From positions 34,525,505-34,589,504 of the forward strand of contig NC_012879.2 of assembly GCF_000003195.3 (NCBI RefSeq): a stretch of DNA of 64,000 nt, written 5' to 3'. The stretch's first letter is position 1, and every line of letters starts with the position of its first letter. Below are positions 19,225-32,107 of this stretch, in pieces. A program made the position numbers and the translations under genes. The stretch is from Sorghum bicolor (taxonomy: Eukaryota > Streptophyta > Magnoliopsida > Poales > Poaceae). The notes beneath the pieces are model-generated. The model searched no databases, had not been told where the DNA came from, and saw only the letters and a program-made list of their open reading frames with translations.

Positions 19225-22200
19225 TGTAACACCCCAGTGTTATGGTTGCATCATTCACATGCATAACATGAGCATCATCATCTTCATGAGCATATCATGA
19301 TCATCATTTACCTTGGGTCATGTCATTTTATGCAAAAGTATGATTTAACTTGCTTAAATATGCTTTCTAAGCTTATGTTTGCTTGTACCATGCTCATGCT
19401 TGTGTTCTATACCTTGGTAAATAGTTCATCTATGCTTAACTCAACTTTTGGAACAATATTCATGTTGGTCACATCTCCAAATTAAGTACCTAAGTCATAC
19501 TTTCACTTATAGGCCTTAAAAACCTCTTTTGCTTAGGCTTTTAAAAAGTGCTTCATAAAATGTTTGCATGTCAAAACTTCCTAAAGCAAAGTTGTAGCAA
19601 ATTTTATAAGGAACAAAAATTTTTGCATGGCCATCTCATGAAAATGAGCACATCTTGCTAAAAAAGTGCTTGCAAGATAGTTTTGGGTGCTGTTTAGGCA
19701 CTTAACCAAATTTTGCTAAGTCTTGGCGCCACCAGTTTGCTTGATCAATTTTGGGAGCATCATATCTCTTGATCCAGGCCGAATTGGTCTTTGCTCCAGT
19801 TTACAAACTTGTAGAACTCGTTTAGTACTCCAACTTTGTCAACTGCATCATCTCCTAATTCGCCACGGTTTGGGAGTTAATCACCGTCAAACTAGCTCTG
19901 TCAGTCGATCGTCGCTTTGTCTGAATGGACGCCGAGCTCGTCGACGTGGCCGACCGGCATCAGCACAACGGCGACATTTGGCGCCCGTACACCGTCTTTG
20001 GCCCTGCTCATCAGCTCCGAGTGCGCGCATGACCTCCACGGCGACGCCTCCGAGCGAGTGGACGCGTCCATTTCCTCTCTCCTGTCTCTCTCGCGCTCAT
20101 CGTCTTCTCCGCGTCGCCGCTGCTGCTTCGGTGACCTCGCGCGCTCGCGTCTCGGCATCTCCGGCCGAGTGACTCCATCCAGTGCTCCGCCAGCTTCCCC
20201 GCTTCACCATCGTCATGTTGGCTGCGGCTGCCGAGCTTCGGTAAGCCCGCATTGTCTTCTCCGTCGCGAGCTTACCTCGTCGGAGCTCCGCCGTGGTCAC
20301 CGGTGTCGTGGCCAGGGCTCTATAGTCCACCATTTCCTCTCATTCTTGTTCCTAGAGCTTCGCCTGGTCATGCTGGTGCTCGTCGGGATCTTCTTTCATC
20401 CGGTGCCTGACCAGAGACACCTGCGGTTTGCCGCACCTCACCGCCGTGCCGCCATTCGCAAGGGCAAGGTCCCTAGGGTGCGGTAGAGTTAGGGTTTCTG
20501 GTACCAATCGTCGCGGAATAGAGTGAGGAGCACGATGGTGCTCTTGGCCATCGCTGAGACCTCGCCGTCGATGATATCTCCGGTGGTCAAGCCTCACCTC
20601 TGCTCTCGGGTCACTGACAGGTGGGGTCCGTTGACCTACGGGGTCCCCCTGTCAGCCTCTCTCTCCTTAGGGTTTGAAATTAGAGTTTGTGCTGTTTTTC
20701 CAAAAATCATATCTCCAGTTTCTGAGCTCCAAAATTGGTGAAACAAGTTTTGTGATGATCCATGGGATGACTAGTTTTTCATAAAAATATAACATGCACC
20801 GTGTTTTTTGGGAAAAATAATTGTTATGAATTAATCTTGTTATTTAAGTGTAAATTCATATCTTTTGATATACTGCTCCTTTTGCTGTGAAATTTTTATG
20901 GTAGGCTCTGAGTGATATTAAAATGCTCTGAAAAATATTTCATGATTTTTGGAGTGCTGCATCTTTGATATGTAATTTATGTTGATTCTATGGCTTGTTT
21001 TCATATTTAAATCATAATAAATGTTTGATGCTTATGCTGGTGTTCTCTTTTGGTGTCAAGCTTGTTTATAGTAATATTAACATGTAAATAATCTGAAATC
21101 TGTTGTTTGACACTATCTAAGCCATGTTTCTTAATTTATGAAATAAGCACCTTGTTACTTGTTCATTAATTATCTAATGTTTGGCTTGTGCAATTGCTCT
21201 CAAAAGTTTATGGTAATGTCTAGTTGCCATGCTTGTGCTTCTTTAATTTTTGTAGATTTTTCTGAGCACTTTTGCTGGTATCTTGTAATTATGTCCTTTT
21301 ATAGAATTAAATTAATAAAGGCCATGTTATTGCATATTTAGGGGTCAACATGGAATGTTCTGTTAACCTTAAGTTATGCTTGTGCTTGTCAGCCTTTTGG
21401 GTTGCACTAAATATGTTTTGGCTATGTCATCAAATAATTAATTAAAGGTTTTATAGCTGTTCTGGACAGCAAGGGAGTAATCTGACCTTTGCTTGATGAT
21501 AACTTGGTTTTCTGAAAGACTTGTTTAAATCAAAGATGTTGCAAACTTTTTGAGAAAGCTGCAGTTTAAATTGGGGATCATTTGGTCCAATAGTTTAAAA
21601 GTTATGGCTCTTCCAAGTTGAGTCCCAGCACTAGGTGCTCTCTGTTTTTCTGGGACAGAACCTGGAACTTTGTTTAATTGACCTGTTTAACTTGTGAATC
21701 TTGCTATGATGTCTAAAAATGAAATGTAAAACATTTCATAAGCTTTCCAGAATGTCCTCCTTCATGTTTGTTGGATCTGTAAAGCATTAGTTATGATTTA
21801 TTCCTTGAGCTGCTCTGTTATTTGGTTATTGCTGTTTACGGTTTGACTTGCTAAATCTGGCTGCGTTAGTTAGTTATCTTGTGTGAGCTTGTTATGGGAG
21901 TCACTCCGCAAATGAGTGTCCAGTGAAGTTCTAATCATGTACAAGCATTCATCCTCATCAAGTATGCACACATTTCTTACTTATCGTGCATGCAATAGGT
22001 GCACCGGAAACGTCAGCCTCGTTCGAGCTCCACCATGTGAACCACGAAGGCCAGGAGATCAACCAGGAAGTGGAGGTCCAGCCGGCCGGACAAGAGGAGC
22101 CCGAAGAGGAGGTCAAGTGCGCTAATCACGAGCTAGCTTCGTTCGTGAAAGGCAAGCACCGGAGCATCTTAAGTCTCCCACTTTAATTTCGAAATCATAC

Positions 22201-23281
22201 TTGATTAAGTTATATCTATTGCTGCATTACGTATAGGAGTTCTGATGAAACCCTTGCTGTATTGTACCTTTCCTTGTCCAGATATCTTACCACTACCTGG
22301 TTATAGAGTTAGGATCGAGTAGCAGCTTAGCCATGCTTTAATCGGTAGAAGTCGGGTGATCGGCGCTGATCAGAGCCATGATTCCTGAGTCACACCAATG
22401 GTGACCCACTTGCTCTCTGATGGGGGATGCTTGGGTGAGTGCTAGGAATAACCCTCCAGCTGGATAGGAATCGATTCGAATCGCCATCTCTCCCGGATAG
22501 TGAGAACTTGATGGAGCAGCGGCAAACGTAGCATTCACTAAGTACAATGGTTCTTGATAATGATAATGATGATTGCAAGAATGATCATATGATGAATTTG
22601 ATATGGTTATTATTGTTTGTAATAATCAAGTGAAGTGCTTAATCTAGGTGCTAATCTAGTGGTAGGCTAATGATGATTAAATGATGCCTTTACAAATGGT
22701 GTAGTATCTACTTAAGTTTTTGGCAAATATTGAGTCGAGCCAGCTACACTTTATACTCAGCCTTGCTTGATCCTTGAGTGTCTTTTATGTTTGACTAGAC
22801 GGGTAAGTCTAGCTGAGTACATCCTCGTACTCAGGGTTTATTCCCACCTGTTGCAGCTGATGTCTTCTATGATGGTTTGTGCAATACCTGTCTCCATCCT
22901 GCAGGGGATGAGGACTAAACCGTTGGGCAAGGTTATCTAATGACTTCGTACCTTGATGCTTTTGGTGGATGAGATGAGACTCTGGCAGTAACAAGAACCT
23001 ATGAAATGTGTGCGTGAACTATTTTGCTTCCGCTACTTCAAAACTTGTGTTGTAATAACTAAGTAACTCCGATGTGGTGCCGCTTCATCGGCCATGTTTG
23101 AACTATGTAACATTCACTGTATTATGTTGAACTATTACGATCTTGGTTTATTGCAAGTTGGTTTGAAATCCTTCATGATTTCAGTTGACTACCGGGATTA
23201 TATGGGGTCAAGTGTGGAAACTTGATTGCTAGTCGATGTTTCCTACACTTGTACTCTTATAATTTGGTCGGTTCTGTGATA
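19225..23281 (+). mobile_element. 5' LTR of D1
   Basis: 4057 bp, TGTAACACC...TGTGATA (family end TGTGACA). It contains a GC-rich block (about 19910-20480), a donor-like G|GTAAGC at 20241, a long AT-rich stretch, an acceptor-like ATGCAATAG at 21990-21998 and a small acidic open frame after it. It lacks about 370 bp present in the D2 LTRs (D2 29996-30365); the break is at 22360/22361. Confidence 0.92.
21999..22186 (+). CDS. Acidic mini-ORF inside D1 LTR
   Basis: Follows the acceptor-like site and encodes a short acidic peptide ending ...EEPEEEVKCANHELASFVKGK before the stop. The counterparts in the two D2 LTRs keep the same frame with one codon-sized indel. I do not recognise it. It could be a coding exon, a fragment captured from a host gene, or a chance open frame in GC-rich sequence. 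Confidence 0.3.
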
Positions 23282-23283
23282 GC

Positions 23284-23295
23284 TGGCATCGGAGC
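23284..23295 (+). other. Primer-binding site of D1 (initiator-Met type, mutated)
   Basis: TGGCATCGGAGC, two bases after the LTR. D2 has the intact TGGTATCAGAGC (complement of plant initiator tRNA-Met 3' end). Two transitions (T to C and A to G) separate them. Confidence 0.85.
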
Positions 23296-24061
23296 AAGTT
23301 CAGCATTATAAATACAGCGTTTATGTATTTTAAAACAAAAGAGTTTTTAAATAAAGTGTAAAAATCAATACTTAAATTATGCCACTGGTCGAATCCTCCT
23401 TGCCCATATAAGGACTCTAGGTGGCTATTTTAGTATTGACTTGGGGGGTTTTATTTTTGCATCTCCGGCAGTACTCAGGTATGGATGTGTGATGACCGCA
23501 CTATGCTACCCTGTGGTCTAATAGTAGAGGTAGCCTTCATATGTGAATTAGCCACATATGTCGCTAGATTTAAATTATACAACGTCGCACCTAAGCTCTG
23601 GTAAGTGTAAGTTGTGAGAGCATGATCGTCCAAACGACGGTCTAGGGGAGTGTTCGCGGTGGTTTTCTGGAGTGGTTACATGTCAAACCATGGAACTACG
23701 AAAGAAACTTAATTGGTGTCGTTGTTTGTGCATGTTGGGCATGTATAAGCAATGTGCATTTAGTTTACTGCTTTCTTGAGTGAGATATTGGGAATTGTTG
23801 GGCTGCAATGAAGTTTTCTGCAGGTACTCTAACAGCGTGCGTGTAAATCGATGGTTACCATATCAAGGGACGAACGTATGCCACCGTATATCCGTTAGAA
23901 TATTAATTTTCTAAGTTTGTGAGGACGTACGGTTCGCGCATGCATCATATCGCATTCATACATACATTCTGTCTACTCCTTCCCTTACAATATCGTCCCT
24001 TTTAATTAAATAAATGTTGCTAAATTAATCCTCTCTTACCCACGGTTATTCCTTTCCACAG
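23296..24061 (+). other. D1 leader region
   Basis: Untranslated leader between PBS and ORF0, colinear with D2 31302-32107. It holds gcagtactcaggtatggatg and atgaccgcactatgctaccct, conserved in both. No gene seen. Confidence 0.7.
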
Positions 24062-25145
24062 ATGGATGTGCCCGCCTGACCTCGCCCCAGTGACACATTT
24101 CTGAGCGAGTTGGCACTCCTACTCTGCTCTGGAGGGTGCTACAGTCAGTGGGGTATACTAAGCCACCTCAGTATTCTTGGTGGGAGGTGGACATGACAGG
24201 AGACTTGCAGTGTTTGCTGTGCAGGGAGTTGTCCCACCACATGGGGGCAGGCCTGCATGGACTGGGTGGACCTGCAACTCAGATGGGGAGACTCCATGGG
24301 AAGCAGCTCAGGTTGCAGCCCATGCTATGCTGCTCCACATATGTTAGAGGTTTGGCGATGAGCTGATAGGAGGGCCCGCGGCCTCCATTTCCCATGCTGA
24401 CCCAGCAGCAGCGGAGTGGAAGCAGGCTGATGGATGTGCGTTGGTCCGAGGCCGAGGAGAGCGAGCTTAGAGCTCCAGTCCTGCTTTGAGTGCTATGATG
24501 GCTGTGCTTAAGCTGTTCAGTCAGCGAGAGGACACCTATGCACAGGTGATGGTGGCTGTTCGCCAGGCTCAGGAGATGCAACAGAAGGCTAAAAAGCGTG
24601 CTCGCAAGTTTCGCAAGCAAACTAGACTCCTGGAGCAAGCCCAGAAGGACCGCAATGACTGGGAAGACATTGCGGAGTACCGCAGGCAGCAGTGGGTGAA
24701 GGCCATTAGGGAAAGAGATCACAAGTAGAACCAGATGAGTCAGTTAGCTAGAGAGAAGAAGACCGTGCAGGAGCGCTTGGTGCAGATCACTCGTGAGAGG
24801 GATACTGCACTCCGTGTGTCGGAGAACAGGAGCCGGGCATGGGAGATGCACCGTATCCAGTCGCTTGAGCGGGAGAACTATCTGTAGGATCAAATTGAAG
24901 CTGGCCTTGTGGAGATTCACCGTCTTAACAACTTGCTACACCCTATTCCTCGCCCTGTACATGTGTATCTAGAGGTGGGACCTCAGGTGATCGTGGCCGA
25001 TGATGATGGTATGGAGGTAGATGGATCGGCCACGGCTGCACCACCTTTGCACGAGGACGTGGAGGACGAGGAGCTTGAGCCGGTTAGCGACGAGGACGGA
25101 GAGGCGAGCTTCGACGCTGACTCGGAAGATGAGCCTGGAATGTAG
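24062..25145 (+). pseudogene. D1 ORF0 (extra ORF upstream of gag)
   Basis: Homologue of the better D2 copy (32108-33193). The start ATG is followed by a TGA near 24077, then a one-base loss near 24113 shifts the frame; the TEPPQYSWWEV-like block (24167 on) is followed by another shift. The coiled-coil part is readable from 24486, broken by TAG at 24726-24728 and 24885-24887, where D2 has CAG. The last piece (24909-25145) ends in the acidic tail EDEELEPVSDEDGEASF. No function is known to me. Confidence 0.75.
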
Positions 25146-25512
25146 TGGGTAGCTGGTAGTCACCCTATGAGGATCTTTTGTAGTGTGACCTTGGCAGCAG
25201 TTCTTTTGTAACTGTGTTGTAATCCTAAACCTTGATCTTTGACTTGTGGCCTGTACTGAGATGATGTAATAACTTCATGGACCCAATGTTGTTTAACTAG
25301 AAAATGTTCGAGCGGTTGTAGCGATATTTTTCCGTTGTTGTGCATTTTACGGATATTTGTGTCATGTGTTGGATTGGTGATGTTGTTTTGTGGAATTGAA
25401 TTGTTGTGCCTTTCTCTTTAAAGTTATTCTCTCGAATACTTTCAGGCATGATTATAAGTTCTTCTACACCAAATCTTGTCATCATCAATACTCACTGACT
25501 TTGTCTTTATAG

Positions 25513-26346
25513 ATGTCTCATGGCACTCGAGGTGCGGAAAATCATGCGAACATGAACCCACCCCCTCCTCCTCCACCATCAAATCCAGCTGAGCTGATGC
25601 AAATGATGGTGGAAAGTTAGAGGTTGCTCGCTGAAACCATCAATCAGATGGCAAATCAGGGTGGTTGGAATGCACAAAATGGGCCAGCACCTAATCAGTA
25701 TAGCAGTTTCAAGAATTTCATGGATACTAAGCCCCCATCATTCAGAGAGGCTGAATAGCCCCTTCAGGTTGAGGAGTGGCTGAACACGGTGGAGCAAAAG
25801 TTCGGCTTACTTCGGCTAACTGATAGTGTGAAGGCAGAGTATGCAGCTCATCAACTGCAGGGTCCAGCAGGTATCTGGTGGAATCAACATCGGGAGGCTC
25901 TCCGGGACAACACCGTTGTTGACTGGAATCTCTTCCGTGAAGATTTCAAAGGGCATTTCATATCTCCTGGGGTCATGGAGATGAAGCATACTGAGTTCAT
26001 GCAGTTAACTCAGGGAAACAAAACTCTGAAGGAGTACTTGCATGCTTTCAATCATCTGTCGAGGCATGCTCCTGAGTTTGTGAGCACTGAGTCAAAAAAG
26101 ATTGCTAGCTTCAAGAGGGGTCTTGGCCCCAAGCTGCTGAAGACTATGGGTCGCACTAAGTGTGCAACTTTCAATGAGTTTGTCAGTGATGCTCTTACCC
26201 AAGAGAATTACAACACTGTCTACACTGCGACCAAGACTCACAAGCGAGCTTTTGAGGCCGGGGCAGGGGCATCTCAATCCAAGGCTCCAGTGGCAGATTG
26301 GCCCCAGAATCGTGCTCCAACTCCTAACCAGCGATATCGCCTCTAG
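25513..26346 (+). pseudogene. D1 gag
   Basis: Starts at ATG 25513 (MSHGTRGAENHANMNPPPPPPP) right after an acceptor-like TTTATAG. The proline-rich start leads to the gag core: EEWLNTVEQKFGLLRLTD, LQGPAGIWWNQHREAL, VDWNLFREDFKGHFISPG, FMQLTQGNKTLKEYLHAF, SFKRGLGPKLLKTMGRTK. TAG codons at 25618-25620 (CAG in D2) and 25756-25758 (GAA in D2) interrupt it. A one-base deletion near 26340 ends the frame before the zinc knuckle. Gag forms the particle. Confidence 0.9.
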
Positions 26347-26349
26347 CGA

Positions 26350-26914
26350 AGAAGAATCAGGCGAAGACGGGGTTCCGCAAGGGGTATTCCATTGCTCTTC
26401 CTAGGGGCAACACTGGTCCCACATATGCCAAGACTGCACCTGCCAACCGTCCGTGCTGGAACTGTATTCAGACCGGGCACTGGAAAAGCAACTGTCCTTA
26501 CCCGCCAAAGGAGGGCAACCAAGGGAACGTCCGTCAGGGGCGTGTTCACTATACAACTGTTGAAGCAATCCCTGCTGGTGAGGTAGTTACGGCTGGTAAG
26601 TTTCTGGTTAACCAATGTGATGCACTTGTGCCTTTTGATTCAGGAGCATCGCATTATTTTGTGAGTTCAGACTTTGTGTCTAAGTATAATCTCAAGGCAG
26701 TTACACTTGATAAAGGCAGTTATTGCATTAGTGCCACTGGAAATAATATTTCTACAAATCAAGTGGTTTTTGGGGCAACTCTGGAAATAGGAGACCATCA
26801 GTTTCTTGCTGATTTGTTTGTTCTACCCGGTGTGGGTATAGATGTAATTATGGGTATGAAATGGATGAGTGGCAACGGAGTTCTTATCGACACCACCACT
26901 TGTGTAGTGATGTT
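26350..26914 (+). pseudogene. D1 zinc knuckle and protease, cut by D2
   Basis: In the shifted frame: CWNCIQTGHWKSNC (CX2CX4HX4C zinc knuckle), then the retropepsin with PFDSGASHYFVSSDFVSK (catalytic D-S-G) and [17 protein letters not shown]. The frame is cut at 26914 by the D2 LTR, after VVM. It resumes at 55412 with [13 protein letters not shown]. Confidence 0.9.
26910..26914 (+). other. TSD of D2, left copy (ATGTT)
   Basis: ATGTT directly before the D2 5' LTR, repeated at 55407-55411 directly after the 3' LTR. Confidence 0.95.
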
Positions 26915-29900
26915 TGTAACACACCAGTGTTATGGTTGCATAAATCACATGCATAACATGAGCATCATCATTCACTCAAGCATTCCATGATCGTCATCTA
27001 CCTTGAGCCATGTCATTTTATGCTTAATTGTGCTTTAATTTGTTTAATCATGCTTCCTATGCTTGTGTTTGTGTGAACCATGCTCATGCTTGTGTGCTAT
27101 GCCTTGGTAAATAGCTTATCTATGCTTAACTCAACCTTAGGAACAATGTTCATGTTGATCATTTCTCCAAAATAATCACTTAAGTCATACTTACACAAAT
27201 AGGCCCTAGGAACCTCTTTTTCTTAGGCTTTTAAAAAGTGTTTCATAAAATGTTTGCATGTCAAAACTTTCTACATCAAAGTTGTACCAAATTTTATAAG
27301 GAACAAAAGTTGTTTTATGGCCATCTCATGAAAATGACCACATCTACCTCAAAAGTGACCCACAAGGCAGATTTGGGGCTGTTTCCAACACTTAGAAAAT
27401 TTTCTAAGTCCAGGATCGCAACAGTTTGCTCGAGGGTATGTTGCTTAGCTTCCAGTTTGAATTCTAGACCAAATCAGGCCTTGATCTTGTAAGCAATGTT
27501 GGAGTACTCATGTAGCTCTCTAGCATAGAGCAAATAGCCAGCAAAATCATCAAGTGGATTAGGAGTCAATCGCGGTGCAAAATCGGGTTTCAGTCGGGAT
27601 CAACGACTGAATGGAGTCACCGTCAGTTCAGGGGAGCTCACCGGTGACGCCGCGTGTCTGGACCCATGGCGTCCGTACGTCGCCATTGGTCCCGCTCGTC
27701 AGTCCTCAGCGCGTCCTACAGCTCGCCACGGTGCCCCCGGTCGCGTTGACAGCGCCATTTCCCCCCCGGTCCGCTCTCTCTCGCGTGTGTCGTCTTCTCC
27801 GCGTCGCCGCCGTTGCTTCGGCGAGCTCGCGCGCTTGCGTCTCCGCACCTCCGGCCAAGCGACTCCACCCAGCGCTCCACCAGCCTCTCCACTTCACCGT
27901 CGTCAAGTTGGTTGTGGCTGCTGAGCCTCGGTAAGCCTGCATTGCCTTCTCTGTTGCTAGCTTACCTCGCCGGAGCTCCGCCATGGTCACCGGCGTCGTG
28001 GCCAGGGCTCTGTAGTCCACCATTCCTCCTGATTCTTGTCCCAAAAGCTCCACTAGTTCATGCTGATGCTCGTCCGCATTCTCTTTCGCTCTGTCTCCGC
28101 CGTCGTGCCGCCATTCGAGAGGGCGAGGTACCTAGGGTTCGGTAGAGTTAGGGTTTCGGGTACCGTTCGATGCGGAATGGAGTGGGGAGCACGATGGTGC
28201 CCTTAGCCATCGCCGAGACCTCGCCGTCAACGAGATCTCCGGCGGTCAAGTCGCGCCTCTGCTCTTGGGTCACGGACATGTGGGGTTTGTTGACTCGTGG
28301 TGTCCCTCTGTCAGTCTCTCTCTTTCTCCTTTGTGGATTCAGGGTTTGAGCTGTTTTAGCAAAAATCATATCTTTGGTTCTGGTTATCCAAAAATTGTGA
28401 AACCAATTTTGTGGTGTTCCTTGAGATGGCTAGTTTTTAATAAAAATATAAAATGAGCCATGTTTTTTGGGAAAGATATTTATTAGGATTTATGAGTAAA
28501 TTCATATCTCTTGTTATACTCCTCCTTTTGCCATGAAATTATTATGGTAGTCTCTGTGTGGTGTTAGAATGCTATGATAAATATTTCATGATTTTTGGAG
28601 TAATGCATCTGTGATATGTAATTTATGTTTGAGATTTGGCTTGTTTCCTTAATTAAATCATATTAAATAATTGGTGCTTATGCTGGTGCTCTACTTTGGT
28701 GTCACACTTCTTTATGATAGTAGTAGTATGTAAATAATCTGAAATCTGTTGTTTGACACCATATAAGCCATGTTTCTGAATTTATGAAATAAACACCTTG
28801 TCACATGTTAAATGCTTATCTTAAGTTTGGCATGTGCAATTGCTCTGAAATTTTTATGGTGATGTCACAATGCTATGCTTGTGCTTCTGTAATTTTTGTA
28901 GATTTTTTGGAACAATTTTGCTAGTATCTTGTAATTATGTCCCTTTATAGAGTTAATTGATAAATGCCTTGTTAGTAAATGTTTAGAGGTTAACATATGA
29001 TGTTCTGGTAAACTTATGATATGCTCGTGCTTATAAGTCATGTGGTTGACACTGTTTATGTTTTGGCTATGTCATTAAATAATTAATGAAAGGATTAGAA
29101 GCTGTTCTAGACAGCAAGGAAGTAATTCAATCCTTGCTTGATGATAACTTGGTTATCTGGAAGACTTGTCTAAATTAAAGATGTTGTAAACTTTGAACTA
29201 ACTGTGTTTTAAATTTGGGGTCATTTGGCCCAGTAGTTTAAAATTTCTAGCTTTTCCAAGTTAGGTTCCAGAAATAGGTGCTTTCTGTTTTTCTGGGACA
29301 GAACCTGAAACTTTGTTTATAAGGCTTGTTTAACTTATAAATCTTGCTGTGATGATTAAAGATGAATTGTAGACAATTTCATCAGCTTTCCAGAATGTCC
29401 TCACTTAGGTTTATTGGATCTTTGTAGCAATAATTATGACCCGTTTACTAAGCTGTTCTGTTATGTGATGCTTATTGTTATAGTTTAACTTGGTAGGTTT
29501 TGGCTAACTTAACTTATCATCTTGTGTGGACTTGTTATAACAGTTATTCCGTAAATGAGTGTCCAGTGAGTCTAATTATGTTATCAAGCATTCATCCTTT
29601 AGTATGCACACTTTCTTATTCATCGAGCATGCAATAGGTGCACCGGACACGACCGCCTCTTTCGAGCTTCAAGTGAACCCCGAAGGCCAGGAGGGCAACC
29701 CGGAGGTGGAGGTCCAGCAAGCCGGACTCGAGGAGCCCGAAGAGGAAGTTGAGTGCCCGAATCACGAGCCAGCCTCGTTTGTGAAAGGCAAGCCCTGGAG
29801 CATCCTAAGTCTCCCTTTAATTTCGAAAGTTTACTTGAATATGTATATCTATTGATGCATTTAGGTATAGGAGTGGTGATGAAACCTTTGCTGCATTTTA

Positions 29901-31287
29901 CTCAATCCTTGTCCAGATACCTTACCACTACCTGGTTATAGAGTTAGGATCGAGTAGCAGCTTAGCCATGCTTTAATCGGTAGAAGTCGGGTGATATCCT
30001 GTCACCTGCGCGATATAGGGTTATGTCGGATCACGATGGACTATATGTGCTATCGTGGATGGAACATGATTAAATTGACTTAAGCCGGGCGGAGTTTTGC
30101 AAGGATGTAGTAACTTCGTCTGTGGCAGCTAAGGACCGACCGTTGTACGTCCTCTTGTCATGTTGAACACATGCCTAACACTTAGTTGGCCGGATAACGC
30201 GTTCCGACCGCGAAGCCTAGTAGTATGACTCAGGCCGGAAGACCGGCAAGTATAAAGTGCGCACTACCGGAGGAAGTGCGGTGTGCTGGGGACCATTGGC
30301 GTAAGCCCAAAGGTAGGTGAGTTAAAATTCCAGACCTCCCTGGCACAATGGTAGCCCTAGGAGTGCGGCGCTGATCGGAGCCGCGATTCCTGAGTCGTAC
30401 CAAAGGTGACCCGTTGGCTCTCCGACGGGGGATGCTTGAGTGAGTGCTAGGAATACCCCTCTAGCTGGATAGGAATTCGATTCGAATCACCGTCTCTCCC
30501 GGTTAGTGAGAACTTGACAGAGCAGCGGCAAACGTAGCGTTCACTAATAAACTTGGTTCGTGATAATGATGATAGCAAGGAAGAACATATGATGAATTTG
30601 ATATGGTTATTATTGCTTGTAATAATCAAGTGATGTGTTTTAGTACAGGTGCTAATCTTGTGGTAGGCTGATGATGATTAATATGATGATCTCACAACAT
30701 TGTAGTTATAATTTAAGCTTTTGGCAAATGTTGAGTCAACCAGCTCTACTTGATATTATCCTTGCATGATCCTTGGTGTCTTTTATGTTTTACTAGACGG
30801 GTAAGTATAGCTGAGTACATTCTCGTACTCAGGGTTTATTCCCACCTGTTGCAGATGATATCTTTTATGATAGCTTCTGCAAGACCTGTCTCCATCCCGC
30901 TGGGGATGAGGACTAACCGTTGGGCACGGTTCTCTAACAAACTCGTACCTGTTGCTTTTGGATGGATGGTGTATGACTCTGGCTATAACAAGAACTTGTG
31001 AACTGAACTTTGGACAGTGTGTGTAATTATTTTGCTTCCGCTACTTCAAACGTGTGTTGTAATAACTTAATAACTCCAATGTGGTGCCGCTTCGACGACA
31101 TTGAATGACTATGTAACATTCGCTGTGTTGTGTTGAATTATTACGAACTTGGTTTGTTGCAAGTTGGTTTGAAATCCTTCATGATTTCAGTTGACTACCG
31201 GGATTATATGGGCTCAAGTTTGGAAACTTGATTGCTTGTCGATCGTTTCTACACTTGAACTCTTATAATTTGGTCGGTTCTGTGACA
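26915..31287 (+). mobile_element. 5' LTR of D2
   Basis: 4373 bp, TGTAACACACC...TCTGTGACA. GC-rich block (about 27600-28250), donor-like CG|GTAAGC at 27931, AT-rich stretch to about 29600, acceptor-like GCAATAG ending at 29637, and a mini-ORF. The 370-bp segment missing from D1 is 29996-30365 here. Confidence 0.93.
29559..29855 (+). CDS. Acidic mini-ORF inside D2 5' LTR
   Basis: Open frame of 98 codons. The part from about 29635 (APDTTASFELQVNPEGQEG, later EEPEEEVECPNHEPASFVKG) is conserved in the 3' LTR (53678-53974) and in D1 (21999-22186). It follows a plausible 3' splice site. Not recognised; coding status unproven. Confidence 0.3.
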   Translation: MSSESNYVIKHSSFSMHTFLFIEHAIGAPDTTASFELQVNPEGQEGNPEVEVQQAGLEEPEEEVECPNHEPASFVKGKPWSILSLPLISKVYLNMYIY

Positions 31288-31289
31288 GC

Positions 31290-31301
31290 TGGTATCAGAG
31301 C
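31290..31301 (+). other. Primer-binding site of D2 (initiator tRNA-Met)
   Basis: TGGTATCAGAGC, two bases after the 5' LTR. It is the standard complement of the plant initiator tRNA-Met 3' end used by Del/Tekay elements. Confidence 0.95.
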
Positions 31302-32107
31302 AAGTTCAGCATAATAAATGCAGCGTTTGTGTATTTAAAAACAAAAGAGTTTTTAAATAAAATGGTGTAAATCAATACTTAAGTTATGCCAGTGGTCGAA
31401 TCCTCCTTGCCCATATAAGGACTATAAGTGGCTATTTAAGTACTGACTTAGGGGGTTTTATTTTATGCATCTCCGGCAGTACTCAGGTATGGATGTGTGA
31501 TGACCGCACTATGCTACCCTATGGTCTAATGGTAGAGGTAGCCTTCATATGTGAATTAGCCACATATGTCGCTAGATTTAAATTATGCAACGTCGCACCT
31601 ACGCTCAGGTAAGTGTGAGCTGTGAGAGCATGATCGTCCAAACGGCGGTCTAGGGGAGTGTTCGCAGTGGTTTTCTGGAGCGGTTACATGTCAAAACCAT
31701 GGAACCGTGAAAGAAACTTAATTGGGGAGCATTTAATTTCTCGGGTAGCTGTGGTGTCATTGTTTGTGCATGTTGGGCATGTCCAAGCAATGTGCACTTA
31801 GTTTACTGCTTTCTTGAGTGATATATTGAGAACTGTTGGGCTGCAATAATGAAGTTTCTGCATGTACCCTAACAGCGCACGTGTAATTCGCTAGTTATCG
31901 TAACGAGAGACGAATGTATGCCACCGTATATCCGTTAGAATATTATTTTTTAAGTTTGTGAGGACGTACGGTTCGTGCATGCTTCATGTCGCATTTATAT
32001 ATACATCCTGTCTGCTCCTTCCCTTACCATGTCGTCTCTTTTAATTAAATAAATGTTGCTTAAAATTAATCCTCTCTCACCCATGGTATTCGTATTCCTT
32101 TCCACAG
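31302..32107 (+). other. D2 leader region
   Basis: About 800 bp of untranslated sequence between PBS and ORF0, colinear with D1. No gene seen. Confidence 0.7.

Noticed and set aside
19723..20600. Several overlapping GC-rich open frames on both strands in the D LTRs (also 27611-28370, 51714-52474, 63530-63941)
   Set aside because: Long frames on both strands are expected in such GC-rich sequence, the proteins are low-complexity R/S/P/A-rich, and the frames shift between LTR copies.
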